64,000 nt of DNA from Alphaproteobacteria bacterium (GTDB lineage: Bacteria > Pseudomonadota > Alphaproteobacteria > Bin65). Below are positions 8,396 to 18,794 of the stretch, piece by piece; the stretch's first letter is position 1, and each line of letters starts with the position of its first letter. Made by a program: the position numbers and the translations under genes. The notes under the pieces are model-generated. The model did no database searches. It had not been told where the DNA came from and was given only the letters and a program-made list of their open reading frames with translations. The DNA lies in NCBI GenBank assembly GCA_022819985.1, contig JAJEGH010000028.1, positions 181,003-245,002 of the forward strand, read 5' to 3'.

Positions 8396-9200
8396 CGGAC
8401 CGTCCTTCGCCGACCCGGTCGAACGCGCGCTCGCGGCCTACCTGGACGGCATGGCGGGTTCGCCGTCCCGCACCAAGCGCAGCGCCGTCCGCCTCGCGGT
8501 CGCCCAGGCGATGCGCGACGGCGTGCTCAAGGACGGCGACCTGCTGCCGCCGGAGAAGCGGCTGGCCGAAATCTTCGGCGTCAGCGTCGGCACCGTGCAG
8601 GCGGCGCTCCAGCAGTTGCAGCAGCGCGGCGAGATCGTGCGCCGCAGCGGCTACGGCAGCCGGGTCGTGCTCGGCGACAGCTTCTCGAGCGCGATCTGGC
8701 ATTTCCGCATCGTCGACCGCGACAGCGGCCGGCGCCTGACCGTCGAGGCGGAGCCCATCCGGATCGACGAAATCGCCGGCCCCGAAGCGGGCGGAACTGC
8801 CGGGGACGATCCGCTGGCGCCGGTCTGGTCCGCCTTTCTCGGCGCGGACGACAGCTATATCCGGATCCGCCGCGCGCTCACGATGTCCAACGGCGCGGCG
8901 GTCGCCGGGCGCATGGTGCTGCGCACCCGGACCGCGCCGCGGCTGCTGGAGATGGCGCCGGAAGAGCTGCACGCGGTCAACATCCGCAGCTTCCTCCAGG
9001 ACGAGTTCGGCGTCGCGACCGCCCGGGCGAGCACGGAAGTCCGCGGCGTCTGCGCAACCGGCACGCCGGGCCCCGCGTCGGAAAACGCGCCGGCCGCGCC
9101 GGTCCTGGAGCTGCGCGCCCGGGCCGTCGCCCACGACGAAATGCCGGTCTATTTCCAGACCGTCCGCATCCCGTCGGACTCCTGCGCGTTTGCGTTTTGA
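8388..9200 (+). CDS. GntR family transcriptional regulator with UTRA domain
   Basis: A protein of 270 residues, GTG start overlapping the tctA stop by 8 bases. Residues about 22-90 are a GntR winged helix: AMRDGVLKDGDLLPPEKRLAEIFGVSVGTVQAALQQLQQRGEIVRRSGYGSRV. The rest (about 110-265) fits a UTRA ligand domain: YIRIRRALTMSNGAAVAGRMVLR, then a closing MPVYFQTVRIPSDSCAFAF strand. Being last in the operon suggests ligand-responsive autoregulation. The palindrome at 5330-5347 is the likely operator. Confidence 0.85.
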   Translation: MPDGPSFADPVERALAAYLDGMAGSPSRTKRSAVRLAVAQAMRDGVLKDGDLLPPEKRLAEIFGVSVGTVQAALQQLQQRGEIVRRSGYGSRVVLGDSFSSAIWHFRIVDRDSGRRLTVEAEPIRIDEIAGPEAGGTAGDDPLAPVWSAFLGADDSYIRIRRALTMSNGAAVAGRMVLRTRTAPRLLEMAPEELHAVNIRSFLQDEFGVATARASTEVRGVCATGTPGPASENAPAAPVLELRARAVAHDEMPVYFQTVRIPSDSCAFAF

Positions 9201-9234
9201 TCGTTCCGGCCGGGACGGGCCGCAGGAAGACGCC

Positions 9235-10506
<1,272 letters not shown>

Positions 10507-10584
10507 CTTTCCGTCCCTTCGTCCGCCCGCCGTCGACCGTCTGCATCGTACCCGATTTTCTGCGCCGCCGCCTACCGGCCCGGC

Positions 10585-10672
10585 GCCTCGGGCGGCGGCG
10601 GGATGGCCCACGGGGCGACGGGGCCCGGGATCGCCGCTCCGGCCGCGACGGCGGGCGCAAGGGTGCAGGTGC
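10585..10672 (-). pseudogene. Degenerate copy of the 3' end of the neighbouring MFS gene
   Basis: This 88-bp stretch aligns without gaps with 10950-11037, the 3' end of the intact MFS gene. The first 36 bases differ at only two positions, and identity then decays. It lies in the same orientation about 365 bases away, with the small gene at 10749-10901 in between. It is a relic of a partial tandem duplication. It is not translated as a full gene. Confidence 0.6.
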
Positions 10673-10748
10673 GGCGATGTCTGACAGGCAGCCCGCGATC
10701 AACGCGCGGCCAGACCGGCGGCGCGGAGCCGAAGACCGCCGGCGCGGC

Positions 10749-10901
10749 TTATTCGCGCCGGTGTCCGGCAGCCAGGGCTTCGAGCAATCCTTCGACTTTG
10801 CCGACGCGGCCCGCGAGACTCCAGAGGAAGCCGAGGATCGCGATCTGGAGCGGGCCGAGAACGCCGGCAAGGATAAGGATTGCAACGAATTCGGGAGTCA
10901 T
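10749..10901 (-). CDS. Small membrane protein, 50 residues
   Basis: ATG at 10901 gives MTPEFVAILILAGVLGPLQ, one hydrophobic helix (about residues 5-32), then GRVGKVEGLLEALAAGHRRE. The plan resembles the small protein at 2252-2458 (short M-x-P-E-(I/F)-(I/V)-A-I start, TM helix, charged amphipathic tail). Function unknown. The gene lies between the intact MFS gene and the MFS 3'-end relic, so it may be a passenger of the duplicated segment. Confidence 0.45.
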   Translation of the reverse strand: MTPEFVAILILAGVLGPLQIAILGFLWSLAGRVGKVEGLLEALAAGHRRE

Positions 10902-10939
10902 GGGCCAAGGTAATCGATTATGTCCGCGGGAACCAATCG

Positions 10940-12085
10940 CTATTCCGCCGCCTCGGGCGGCGGCGGGATGGTCCACAGGGCGACGATCCCCAGGGCCGCC
11001 GCGCCGGCCGCAACGGCGAGCGCGAGGGTGTAGGCGCCGGTCATGTCGAACAGGTAGCCGGCCAGCGGCGGCGCGGTCAGCCCGGCCGCGCCCCAGGCGC
11101 TGAACAGCCGGCCGTAGACCCGCCCCAGGTTAGCCGGGCCGTAATACTGCACCGTCGCCGCCGGATAGCCGCTCGCCATGCTGCCATAGGCAAAGCCGAC
11201 CAGCGCAAGCACGATATAGACCAGCGGCGCAGAGCCGAAAATCGCGAGCGCGGCGAGCACGGCCGCGGCCAGCACCTTTCCGCCGAGCAGTACGGTGCGC
11301 GGCCGCAGATAGTCGGTGGCGAAGCCGGAGGCCAGCCGGCCGGCGCCGTTCGCCGCCGTGATCAGCCCGGTGCCGAGCGCGGCGGCCGGCGCAACCAGGT
11401 CGTAGGCGTCGACGATGGCCGCGGCGTGGCCGAGCGCCATCAGCCCGGCGGTGCAGCCGCAGAAGAAGCAGAACCACAGGCGCCAGAACGGGCCGGACAC
11501 TTTCGTGCCGCCCTGTGCGTCGTCGGGGCGCGGGATCTGCGCCGGGGCGATCAGCAGCGCGCCGACGACGCCCATCGCCGCGAAGATCGCCGCCGCGATC
11601 AGGAAGGTGTCCCACACGCCCCAGCGTTCGGGGCCGATGCGGAACAGCGGCGCGAAGGCGACGGCGCCCAGCGCGTAGGACGACACCGCGATGCCGGTCG
11701 CGAGGCCGCGCCGGCTCTCCAGCGCCCCGACCGCCGATTGCAGGGCGGCGCTGTAGGCGATGCCGCTGGCGACGCCGAACAATACGCCGTAGCCCAGGAT
11801 CACGCCCCACAGGCTTCCGGCCAGACCGGAGACCAGCAGCCCCCCGGCCGCCAGCGCCGTCGTTACGAGCGCCGGTCTCCACGCCGCGCCCGGCCGGACC
11901 AGCACCGGCGCGAGGAACATGGTGGCGGCGAAGGCGACGGTGGCGACGGCGAAGATGCTGCTGACCGCGGCCCGCCCGACATCCAGCGCCGCCTGGACCG
12001 GCGCGATGAACAGGCTCCAGGCATAGAGCGAGCCCGTCATCAGGTTGAGCAGCACGGCGCCGGCCAGGATGCGCAGGGCCGTCAT
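10940..12085 (-). CDS. MFS transporter (OFA-like monocarboxylate family)
   Basis: A protein of 381 residues with 12 predicted membrane helices. The N terminus MTGSLYAWSLFIAPVQAAL matches the oxalate/formate antiporter-like (OFA) subgroup. Helix 4-5 carries GYGVLFGVASGIAYSAALQ, and the second half carries LGRVYGRLFSAWGAAGLTAPPLAGYLFD, both subgroup hallmarks. A cytoplasmic loop (PRPDDAQGG) separates the halves. The likely substrate is a small mono- or dicarboxylate; the sequence does not tell which. Confidence 0.85.
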   Translation of the reverse strand: MTALRILAGAVLLNLMTGSLYAWSLFIAPVQAALDVGRAAVSSIFAVATVAFAATMFLAPVLVRPGAAWRPALVTTALAAGGLLVSGLAGSLWGVILGYGVLFGVASGIAYSAALQSAVGALESRRGLATGIAVSSYALGAVAFAPLFRIGPERWGVWDTFLIAAAIFAAMGVVGALLIAPAQIPRPDDAQGGTKVSGPFWRLWFCFFCGCTAGLMALGHAAAIVDAYDLVAPAAALGTGLITAANGAGRLASGFATDYLRPRTVLLGGKVLAAAVLAALAIFGSAPLVYIVLALVGFAYGSMASGYPAATVQYYGPANLGRVYGRLFSAWGAAGLTAPPLAGYLFDMTGAYTLALAVAAGAAALGIVALWTIPPPPEAAE

Positions 12086-12404
12086 CGCCCCCGTCCGCCG
12101 CCCGCGTCGGCCGTCCTGCGAACTGGCTGCATCACGTCATCCCCTCCGGACCCCCGGAGCCGTGTGTACAATCGCGCCGACATTCGGGATACCCGTAAAT
12201 GGAGCCGGTTCATGGCTGCAACAGGGAATTTTCGCGTCCCGTTGGAAGCCTGCCCCTTTTTCGAATCGGCAACCGGCATTCGATGATATTCTGCCGCCGG
12301 CTCCATCGCCCCGGCCGGACGCGCGACGTCCGGATCGGGCATTCGTCATTTAGAATTCGTAGGCCCTTGGACCGAATTCCATTCTGCCGCGACGGCAATC
12401 GATC
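12086..12404. other. Intergenic region with a copy of the thiolase leader and a 24-codon ORF
   Basis: Positions 12163-12211 match 15505-15553, the 49 bases before the thiolase ATG, at about 71% with no gap. Both end in an ATG followed by codons for Met-Ala-Ala. Here the ORF (12212-12286) stops after 24 codons (MAATGNFRVPLEACPFF...). This could be a relic of a thiolase-like gene or a shared leader. No other gene is visible before the penicillin-binding protein start at 12405. Confidence 0.4.
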
Positions 12405-15392
12405 ATGGACAATGCCCCCGGCCGGCGGAGCGTCGGCGCCGAACTGAGCGGCCTTGCCGGCTTCATCTGCGGAACGGCGCTCGTCGTTTTCCTCGTCTGT
12501 GTCGCGGTGGACCGGCTGGATGCCGCGGCGGAGCTGTACTGGCAGGCGTTCGCGTTCCTCGCAGGGCAGGCGCCGGCGCTGCCCGGGCTGCCCACGGCGA
12601 GGGACATCGGGGCCCTGCTTCCGGCGCCGGAGGGATATCCGCTTCCCGACGCTCCCTTTGCGGTCTGGGTTTCGATCCCGGTCTCCGCCTGCCTCTGGCA
12701 CCTGATCGCGCTGGTCGTCTTCCGGTTCTGGGCGCTGCGCGTGCCGCTCGACCGGACCCGGGGGCCGCTTCGCCACCCCTTCGCCCTCGCGCCGCTCGGC
12801 CGGCATTTCCGGCGGCCCGGCCGGCTGGCCTTCGCGATCGCCCATGCCGTGGCCTGGCCGATGCTCGCGGCGCGGGCCTTCCACGACCGGCCCGATCTGT
12901 TTCCGCCCGCGGCGGCGGCGCCGACCCTGCAGGAGGGCTGGCTCGAGGCCGCGATCGTGCACGCCGCGATGGGCGCAGCGGGTCTGGCATCGATCGCGCT
13001 GGCGGGCCTTCCGGCCAGGAACGGCGGTCCTTTCCACCGGTACCACTGGCGCATGCAACCGGTCGCCAAGATGTTTCTGGCGGTCTGGCTGGCGCACCTG
13101 CCGGCTTCGATGCTGGCCGGCGCCCTGTTTCCGAATCCGCTGCACGCGCTCATCGTTCCGTCGTCGCTGTTCGCGCTGGCGATGGCCGCCTTTCTCGGCC
13201 AGATCGCCACCCTGTCGGCCGAAGCGGGCCGGAACCGGCGCTTGAACCGCCTCGACGAGCTGGCGCGGGAAGGCGGCGCCAAACCGGCCGAACTGGCCTT
13301 TCGCGAGGCGACGATCCAATTCCTTTCCGACGGCGAGTCCGGCGGGGAGCAAAGCCGGGAACGGCGCCGGCGGCCCGTATCGGACGCCGCGGAGAAAGGC
13401 AAGGGCCGCCGCCCCGCAGGCCGGACCGGGCGGCGGAAAACCCGGCTCCGCTATATCGCCGCGCCGCTGGCCGTCGCGATAGCGGTGCCTGCCGCTCCGG
13501 TCCTTTACCTCTGGTTCCGCCTCCCCGACGCCGAGCAGACCCGGCAGATCGCGCGCTCGGTCCACTATCATGTCGAGAAGACGACCGTTCCGGCACAGGG
13601 AAACGGCGGGCCCCGCACCCGCCTGAGACTGATCGGCAACCGGTACGACTACAGCCTGAATTACAGCCGCGGAAACATTTCGGAAGATTTTTTCAATGCG
13701 GTGATCGCCAGCGAGGACAACAAGTTCGACCGATCGACGGCGTACCGGCTGCCGTACATCGCTTTCAAATTCGGCGAAGCGACGCTCTGCTATCTGGCAA
13801 GGACGACCGGCTTGCGAACGCGGGAGTGCGCCGGCAACAGCACGGTGCCGCAGCAACTGGCCCGGAACCTGCTGTCCAGCGAGTATCGCAGCATCTGGCG
13901 CAAGATCGTCGAGTTCGTCTGGGCGCTCAAGATGGAGTTCTTTCTGGAAAACGAGGAGATTCTGGAGTTCTACGCCAACCGCGTTTATCTCGGGAACAAC
14001 AACTACGGCGCGGAGATGGCCGCGCGCTATTACTTCGGCAAACATGCGAAGGATCTGTCGCTCGGCGAGGCCGTTTATCTCGCGGCGGCGATCAAGAAAC
14101 CGTCCAGATGGAACTATTTCGACGACCGGCCGGGGGCCTTGCGGCGCGCCCGGCTGATTCTGGAGCTTATGAAGCAGCAGGGCTTCGCACCGGCCGGCGC
14201 CGGATTCGGCTCCGGGTTCCGTCCGCGCCGCGGCGGGGTCCGCCCCAACAAGCCCTATCTCGGACATCTGTGGATGTGGATCGCGCCCGAGGCGGCGGAG
14301 GCCCTTCGGAGCCGGCCCGACGGAAAATACAAGGTCGTCACCGCCCTGGACGCCGAAACGCACGTCTACGCCACGGTCGAACTCAGAAAGGAAATCCGGC
14401 GCTGGCGGGAAAAGGGGGTCCCGGTCGGGCAAGGCGCGGTCGTCGTCATGCGTCCGGACGGGAAGGTCCTCGCCATGGTGGGCGGCGCCGGCGACGATCC
14501 GAAATCGCGCGGCACCAACCGGGCGAAGCGCACGGAAAATCTCTTTCCGCGGCCGCCCGCTTCCGCGTTCAAGCCGTTTCTGTATCTGGCGGCGCTCGAG
14601 CGCGGGCTGCGCCCGGGCCAATTGATCGAGGCGCGTCCGGTCAGCATCCCGATCGCCGGCGGGAAGCGCTACGAGCCGGTCAATCATGACGGTACGGTGT
14701 ATCGGCGCAAGGTTCCGATGCGCGACGGCCTCGTGAAGTCGATCAACACGGCCGCGGTGCATCTGCTGCACAAGGAAGTCGGGTTCGACCGTTTGATCGA
14801 CGCATTGCGGCGGCTCGGCCTCGAGACGCGCTACCTCCAGAGGAAATGGGGCCTCGCGCTGGGGCAAAGCGGCGTGCCGCTGATTGAGATGATGGGCGCC
14901 TACGGGGTGCTCGCCAACGGCGGCCGGCGGGCGACGCCCTACGCCATGCTCGCCATCATGCGGGAAACGGGCGATCTCGTCTGGCGGCGTGCGGCGCAGA
15001 AGGGTCCCGGGATGTTCGATCCGCGCCATGTCGGCGACCTGAACGCCATGCTGCTCGATGTGGTGAGGCACGGCACCGGCCGGCCCGCCGCGCAGGGCGC
15101 GCCGCAGGCCGTCCGGGAACGGCGCGAGCGCAACCCGGACGCAGCGGCCGGATGCGGGCCGCCGTCCAGGATCTACGTCGCGGGCAAGACCGGCACCGGA
15201 GACGAATTCACCGATGCGTGGTTCATGGGCTATACCGCCGACCTGGTCATCGGCGTCTGGTTCGGCAACGACAATCCGACGACGATGCAGGAACTCTATG
15301 GCGCGGCGGGCCCGGCGCGCACCTTCAACGGCATCCTGACCCGGCTGGCCAGATTTACCGCGGTGACGGACCCGACCTGCAGGCTGCCTTGA
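12405..15392 (+). CDS. Bifunctional penicillin-binding protein (GT51 + transpeptidase) with unusual N-terminal membrane domain
   Basis: A protein of 995 residues. Residues 1-270 hold about five hydrophobic segments (for example 16-36, 87-110, 140-156), not usual in class A PBPs, then a basic linker and another TM at about 350-372. The glycosyltransferase-51 domain shows IASEDNKF (E437), NSTVPQQLARNLL (about 479-490) and FYANRVYLGNNNYGAEMAARYYFGK. The transpeptidase shows SAFK (S720), SIN (779-781) and KTG (928-930). All catalytic motifs are intact, so it should polymerise and cross-link peptidoglycan. The extra N-terminal domain is unexplained and could anchor a partner or sense the membrane. 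Confidence 0.85.
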   Translation: MDNAPGRRSVGAELSGLAGFICGTALVVFLVCVAVDRLDAAAELYWQAFAFLAGQAPALPGLPTARDIGALLPAPEGYPLPDAPFAVWVSIPVSACLWHLIALVVFRFWALRVPLDRTRGPLRHPFALAPLGRHFRRPGRLAFAIAHAVAWPMLAARAFHDRPDLFPPAAAAPTLQEGWLEAAIVHAAMGAAGLASIALAGLPARNGGPFHRYHWRMQPVAKMFLAVWLAHLPASMLAGALFPNPLHALIVPSSLFALAMAAFLGQIATLSAEAGRNRRLNRLDELAREGGAKPAELAFREATIQFLSDGESGGEQSRERRRRPVSDAAEKGKGRRPAGRTGRRKTRLRYIAAPLAVAIAVPAAPVLYLWFRLPDAEQTRQIARSVHYHVEKTTVPAQGNGGPRTRLRLIGNRYDYSLNYSRGNISEDFFNAVIASEDNKFDRSTAYRLPYIAFKFGEATLCYLARTTGLRTRECAGNSTVPQQLARNLLSSEYRSIWRKIVEFVWALKMEFFLENEEILEFYANRVYLGNNNYGAEMAARYYFGKHAKDLSLGEAVYLAAAIKKPSRWNYFDDRPGALRRARLILELMKQQGFAPAGAGFGSGFRPRRGGVRPNKPYLGHLWMWIAPEAAEALRSRPDGKYKVVTALDAETHVYATVELRKEIRRWREKGVPVGQGAVVVMRPDGKVLAMVGGAGDDPKSRGTNRAKRTENLFPRPPASAFKPFLYLAALERGLRPGQLIEARPVSIPIAGGKRYEPVNHDGTVYRRKVPMRDGLVKSINTAAVHLLHKEVGFDRLIDALRRLGLETRYLQRKWGLALGQSGVPLIEMMGAYGVLANGGRRATPYAMLAIMRETGDLVWRRAAQKGPGMFDPRHVGDLNAMLLDVVRHGTGRPAAQGAPQAVRERRERNPDAAAGCGPPSRIYVAGKTGTGDEFTDAWFMGYTADLVIGVWFGNDNPTTMQELYGAAGPARTFNGILTRLARFTAVTDPTCRLP

Positions 15393-15553
15393 GTCCGGCG
15401 AGGCGGCGCCCCCCGGTCCCGGCGGGGCGGCCTGCCCGCGCTCTGCGCCGCCCGGATACGCAGGACCCGCATCGGGCCGGCCCCTCTGGACCGGTTCGTC
15501 GGTCTGTGTACACTCACGCCGTCGTCCGGAAAATCCGAAACGGGAGCCGCCTT

Positions 15554-16768
15554 ATGGCCGCGATCGAGACTGTCCGCATCCCCTATGGCGGTTACTGGAG
15601 CACGCCGTTCTCCAAATGGCAGAACAGCTTCGCCGACCTCCATTCGATCAAATTCGCCGCCCATGTCGCCAGGGAGGCGCTGGCCGAGCGGGACATCGAC
15701 CCGCAGGGCTTCGACCATGCGGTCATGGGGATCACGACGCCCCAGGAGGCGAGCTTTTACGGCCTGCCCTGGCTGATGAAGATGATCGGCAACGACGCCG
15801 TGCCCGGCACCCAGGTCTCCCAGGCCTGCGCCACCGGCGCGCGGGCGCTTCAGGCCGCCTCCCTCGAGATCGAGCGCGGCCTGGGCAGTGCCTCGCTCTG
15901 TATCGCGATGGACCGGACGTCCAACGGCCCCGTGCTCAGCTATCCGAGCCCGTCCAACCCCGGCGGCACGCCGGATATCGAGCGCTGGCCGCTCGACGGC
16001 TTCGCCAGCGATCCGCTCGGCGGCCCGCCGATGGTCGGCACGGCCGAGAACTGCGCCCGCGACTGGCAGGTCTCGACCGAGGAACAGCACGACGTGGTCT
16101 TCCGGCGCTGGGAGCAATACGAAATGGCGCTGGAAAACGACCGCGCCTTCCAGAAAGGCTACATGAAGCTGCCCTTCGAGGTGCCGGACAAGCGTTTCCG
16201 CAAGACGGTCGGCGCCCTCGACGGCGACGAGGGCGTGCGGCCCTCGACCCGCGAGGGGCTGGCGCGGCTGAGGCCCGTCCAGGAAGACGGCACGGTCACC
16301 TTCGGCGGCCAGACCCACCCGGCCGACGGCAACGCCGCGATCGTCCTGGCGACGCCGGAGCGGGCGCGCGAACTGTCGAAAGATCCGTCGATCGAGATCG
16401 CGGTGCTCGGCTTCGGCCTCGCCCGGACGAAACCGCACTACATGCCGCACGCCCCGGTGCCGGCGGCGCAGAAGGCGCTCGACATGGCCGGCCTGACGCT
16501 CGACGACATCGACGCCGTCAAAACCCACAACCCGTTCGCCGTCAACGACGTCGTGTTCGCCCGGGAGACCGGCTACGATGTCAACGCCATGAACAATTAC
16601 GGCTGCTCGCTGATCTTCGGCCATCCGAACGGCCCGACCGGCATGCGCCTGGTAATCGAGCTGGTCGAGGAGCTGGTGCAGCGCGGCGGCGGCCGGGGCC
16701 TGTTCACCGGCTGCGCCGCCGGCGACAGCGCGATGGCCGTGGTCGTGGAGGTAACGCAGGCCCGATGA
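15554..16768 (+). CDS. Thiolase family protein (acetyl-CoA acyltransferase-like)
   Basis: A protein of 404 residues. The nucleophile motif is VSQACATGARALQAA, the His block is VKTHNPFAVND, then NYGCSLIFGHPNGPTGMR and the second Cys in GLFTGCAAGDSAMAV. These are the Cys-His-Cys residues of a degradative thiolase. The start ATG 15554 follows GGGAGCCGC. Its stop overlaps the ATG of the CoA ligase (ATGA). The pair could activate an aromatic or branched acid and cleave its acyl-CoA. The 49-base leader recurs at 12163. Confidence 0.88.
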   Translation: MAAIETVRIPYGGYWSTPFSKWQNSFADLHSIKFAAHVAREALAERDIDPQGFDHAVMGITTPQEASFYGLPWLMKMIGNDAVPGTQVSQACATGARALQAASLEIERGLGSASLCIAMDRTSNGPVLSYPSPSNPGGTPDIERWPLDGFASDPLGGPPMVGTAENCARDWQVSTEEQHDVVFRRWEQYEMALENDRAFQKGYMKLPFEVPDKRFRKTVGALDGDEGVRPSTREGLARLRPVQEDGTVTFGGQTHPADGNAAIVLATPERARELSKDPSIEIAVLGFGLARTKPHYMPHAPVPAAQKALDMAGLTLDDIDAVKTHNPFAVNDVVFARETGYDVNAMNNYGCSLIFGHPNGPTGMRLVIELVEELVQRGGGRGLFTGCAAGDSAMAVVVEVTQAR

Positions 16769-18651
16769 ACGACGCCCGACCGATCCCCGATGCCGACCCG
16801 TCGACCGGCTGGACCAAGGACTGGCCGTACACGCCGCTCCGGCTCGCCGAGCGTTCGCTGAAGATCGAGCGGCGCGACAACGGCGAGACCATCCTGCGCA
16901 ACCCGATGCCGCTCGACGCCTATCCGACCCAGGTGTCGGACGATCTGCGCCGCCAGGCCGCGCGCATTCCGGACCGGACCTTCCTCGCCCAGCGCGACGA
17001 TGCCGGCGAATGGGTCCACCTGACCTATGCCGCCGCGCGGGACAGGGCGGACCGGATCTCGCAATGGCTGCTCGACAACGGCCATAACAGCGACAACCCG
17101 GTCGCCATCCTGAGCGACAACAGCCTGAACTTCGCGGTCCTGCAGCTCGGCGCGATGCAGGTCGGCATTCCGGCGATGCCGGTCTCGCCGGCCTATTCGC
17201 TGATGTCGAAGGATTTCGCCAAGGTCCGCCATGCCTGCGACAGCTTCACGCCCAGCCTGATCTATGTCGAGGATGCGGCGCCGTTCAGACCGGCGCTGGA
17301 GGCGGTGAATCCGGCGGCGGCGATCGTGGCGACGCGCAATGCCGATGCCATCCCCGGGGCCATCCCGTTCGACGACCTGCTGGCGGCCGAAGCCGGCGAG
17401 GCGGTCGAGCGCGCCTACGCTGCGGTGACGGGCGACAGCATCGGCAAGATCCTGCTGACCTCGGGCAGCACCGGCCTGCCCAAGGGCGTGATCAACACCC
17501 AGCGGCTGATGTGTTCGTCGGCCACCCAGACGGGCCAGGTCTGGCCGTTCCTGCACGACGAACCGCCGGTGATCTGCGACTGGCTGCCGTGGAACCACAC
17601 CTTCGCGGCGAATTTCAACTTCAACACGATCCTGCGCTTCGGCGGCACCTACTGGATGGACGAGGGCAAGCCGGTGCCCGGCCGGTTCGAGGCCACCCTG
17701 CGCAACCTGCGCGAGATCAGGATCAACCAGTATATGAACGTCGCCCGCGCCTACGACCTGCTGGTGCCGGCGCTGGAGGCGGACCCAGCCTTCGCCGAGC
17801 ATGTCCTGGGCGACTGCCAGTATCTGTTCTACGCCGGAGCCGGCCTGCCCCAGGCGCTGTGGGACCGGATCGAGGCGCTGTCGATCCGGGTGCGCGGAGC
17901 GCGCATTCCGATGATGACCTCGCTCGGCTCGACCGAGACCGGGCCGCCGGCGGTCAAGGGCTACTGGCCGTGCGACCGGTCGGGCACCGTCGGCCTGCCG
18001 ATGCCGGGGCTGGAGGCCAAGCTGGCGCCGGCCGGCGGCAAGACGGAGATCCGCTTCCGCGGGCCCAACATCGCGCCGGGCTACTACCGCAATCCGGAAA
18101 AGACCGCCGAGGCGTTCGACGAAGAGGGCTTCTACCGGATCGGCGACGCCGTCAAATGGGTCGACGAGGCGGACCCGATGCAGGGCCTCAGCTTCGACGG
18201 CCGGGTGGCGGAGAATTTCAAGCTGCTGACCGGCACCTGGGTCGCCACCGGCGTGTTGCGCCTCGACGCCCTCTCCTTCCTCGGCCCGCTGGTCTCGGAC
18301 GCCGCGGTGACCGGCGAGGACCGGGACGAGGTCGGCCTGCTCGGCTTCGCCAATATCGACGCCTGCACGGCGGAGATCGGGCCGGATGCCGAGGGCCTGG
18401 CACCGGCCGAGATCGTCGCCCATCCGGCGGTGCACGACGCCCTGCGCGGGAAGATCGCCGCCTACAACCGCGAGCATCCCGGCTCCAGCCAGCGCATCGC
18501 CCGCGTCCTGCTGATGACGGCGCCGCCGGACATCGACGCCGGCGAGATCACCGACAAGGGCTACCTCAACCAGCGCGCCATCCTGACTGCAAGGGCGGCG
18601 CTGGTCGAACGGCTGTACGAGGGCGGCGGCGCGGACGTGGTGACGGTGTAG
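16765..18651 (+). CDS. AMP-forming acyl-CoA ligase, feruloyl-CoA synthase-like
   Basis: A protein of 628 residues of the ANL superfamily. The P-loop is LLTSGSTGLPKGVI; other motifs are DWLPWNHTFAAN, SLGSTETGPP and GYYRNPEKTAEAFDEEGFYRIGD, which carries the ATP-binding Asp. Length and the WxPWNHT block resemble feruloyl-CoA synthases, so an aromatic acid is the likely substrate. It overlaps the thiolase stop by 4 bases. The last 176 bases are duplicated at 19840-20016, beyond the inserted NYN gene; the coding copy here is complete. Confidence 0.87.
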   Translation: MNDARPIPDADPSTGWTKDWPYTPLRLAERSLKIERRDNGETILRNPMPLDAYPTQVSDDLRRQAARIPDRTFLAQRDDAGEWVHLTYAAARDRADRISQWLLDNGHNSDNPVAILSDNSLNFAVLQLGAMQVGIPAMPVSPAYSLMSKDFAKVRHACDSFTPSLIYVEDAAPFRPALEAVNPAAAIVATRNADAIPGAIPFDDLLAAEAGEAVERAYAAVTGDSIGKILLTSGSTGLPKGVINTQRLMCSSATQTGQVWPFLHDEPPVICDWLPWNHTFAANFNFNTILRFGGTYWMDEGKPVPGRFEATLRNLREIRINQYMNVARAYDLLVPALEADPAFAEHVLGDCQYLFYAGAGLPQALWDRIEALSIRVRGARIPMMTSLGSTETGPPAVKGYWPCDRSGTVGLPMPGLEAKLAPAGGKTEIRFRGPNIAPGYYRNPEKTAEAFDEEGFYRIGDAVKWVDEADPMQGLSFDGRVAENFKLLTGTWVATGVLRLDALSFLGPLVSDAAVTGEDRDEVGLLGFANIDACTAEIGPDAEGLAPAEIVAHPAVHDALRGKIAAYNREHPGSSQRIARVLLMTAPPDIDAGEITDKGYLNQRAILTARAALVERLYEGGGADVVTV

Positions 18652-18653
18652 GC
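18478..18653 (+). repeat. Direct repeat A, copy 1 (3' end of CoA ligase gene)
   Basis: This stretch ends two bases past the ligase stop codon and recurs at 19840-20016 with four substitutions and one inserted A (about 97% identity). Together the two copies bracket the NYN gene. Confidence 0.9.
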
Positions 18654-18699
18654 CTCCGGGAAGGGCGTCATTCCACCGTTGCCAAGGCACCGGCGGTAG

Positions 18700-18728
18700 T
18701 TGACTTGCGGAAGCTCATGCACTATCTG
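18700..18728 (+). promoter_or_regulatory. Candidate sigma-70 promoter upstream of NYN gene
   Basis: TTGACT (18700-18705), a 17-base spacer and TATCTG (18723-18728). It lies inside the inserted segment, so the foreign gene would carry its own promoter. About 90 bases of structured leader follow before the GTG at 18821. Confidence 0.4.
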
Positions 18729-18774
18729 CAACCTGTCGGGCGGCAGATACGAAACGTCGCCCGCCACCTATTTA

Positions 18775-18794
18775 GGGGCGCCTTCGGGCGCCCC
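18775..18794 (+). terminator. GC-rich hairpin with TTCG tetraloop in NYN leader
   Basis: An 8-bp perfect stem (GGGGCGCC / GGCGCCCC) closed by TTCG, followed by ATTACGTTTTGG. A second, weaker pairing (CGGGCG / CGCCCG) lies just upstream, around 18738-18763. It may be an attenuator, a structured 5' leader, or the terminator of a short RNA from the promoter at 18700. The run of T is short, so strong termination is uncertain. Confidence 0.45.
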
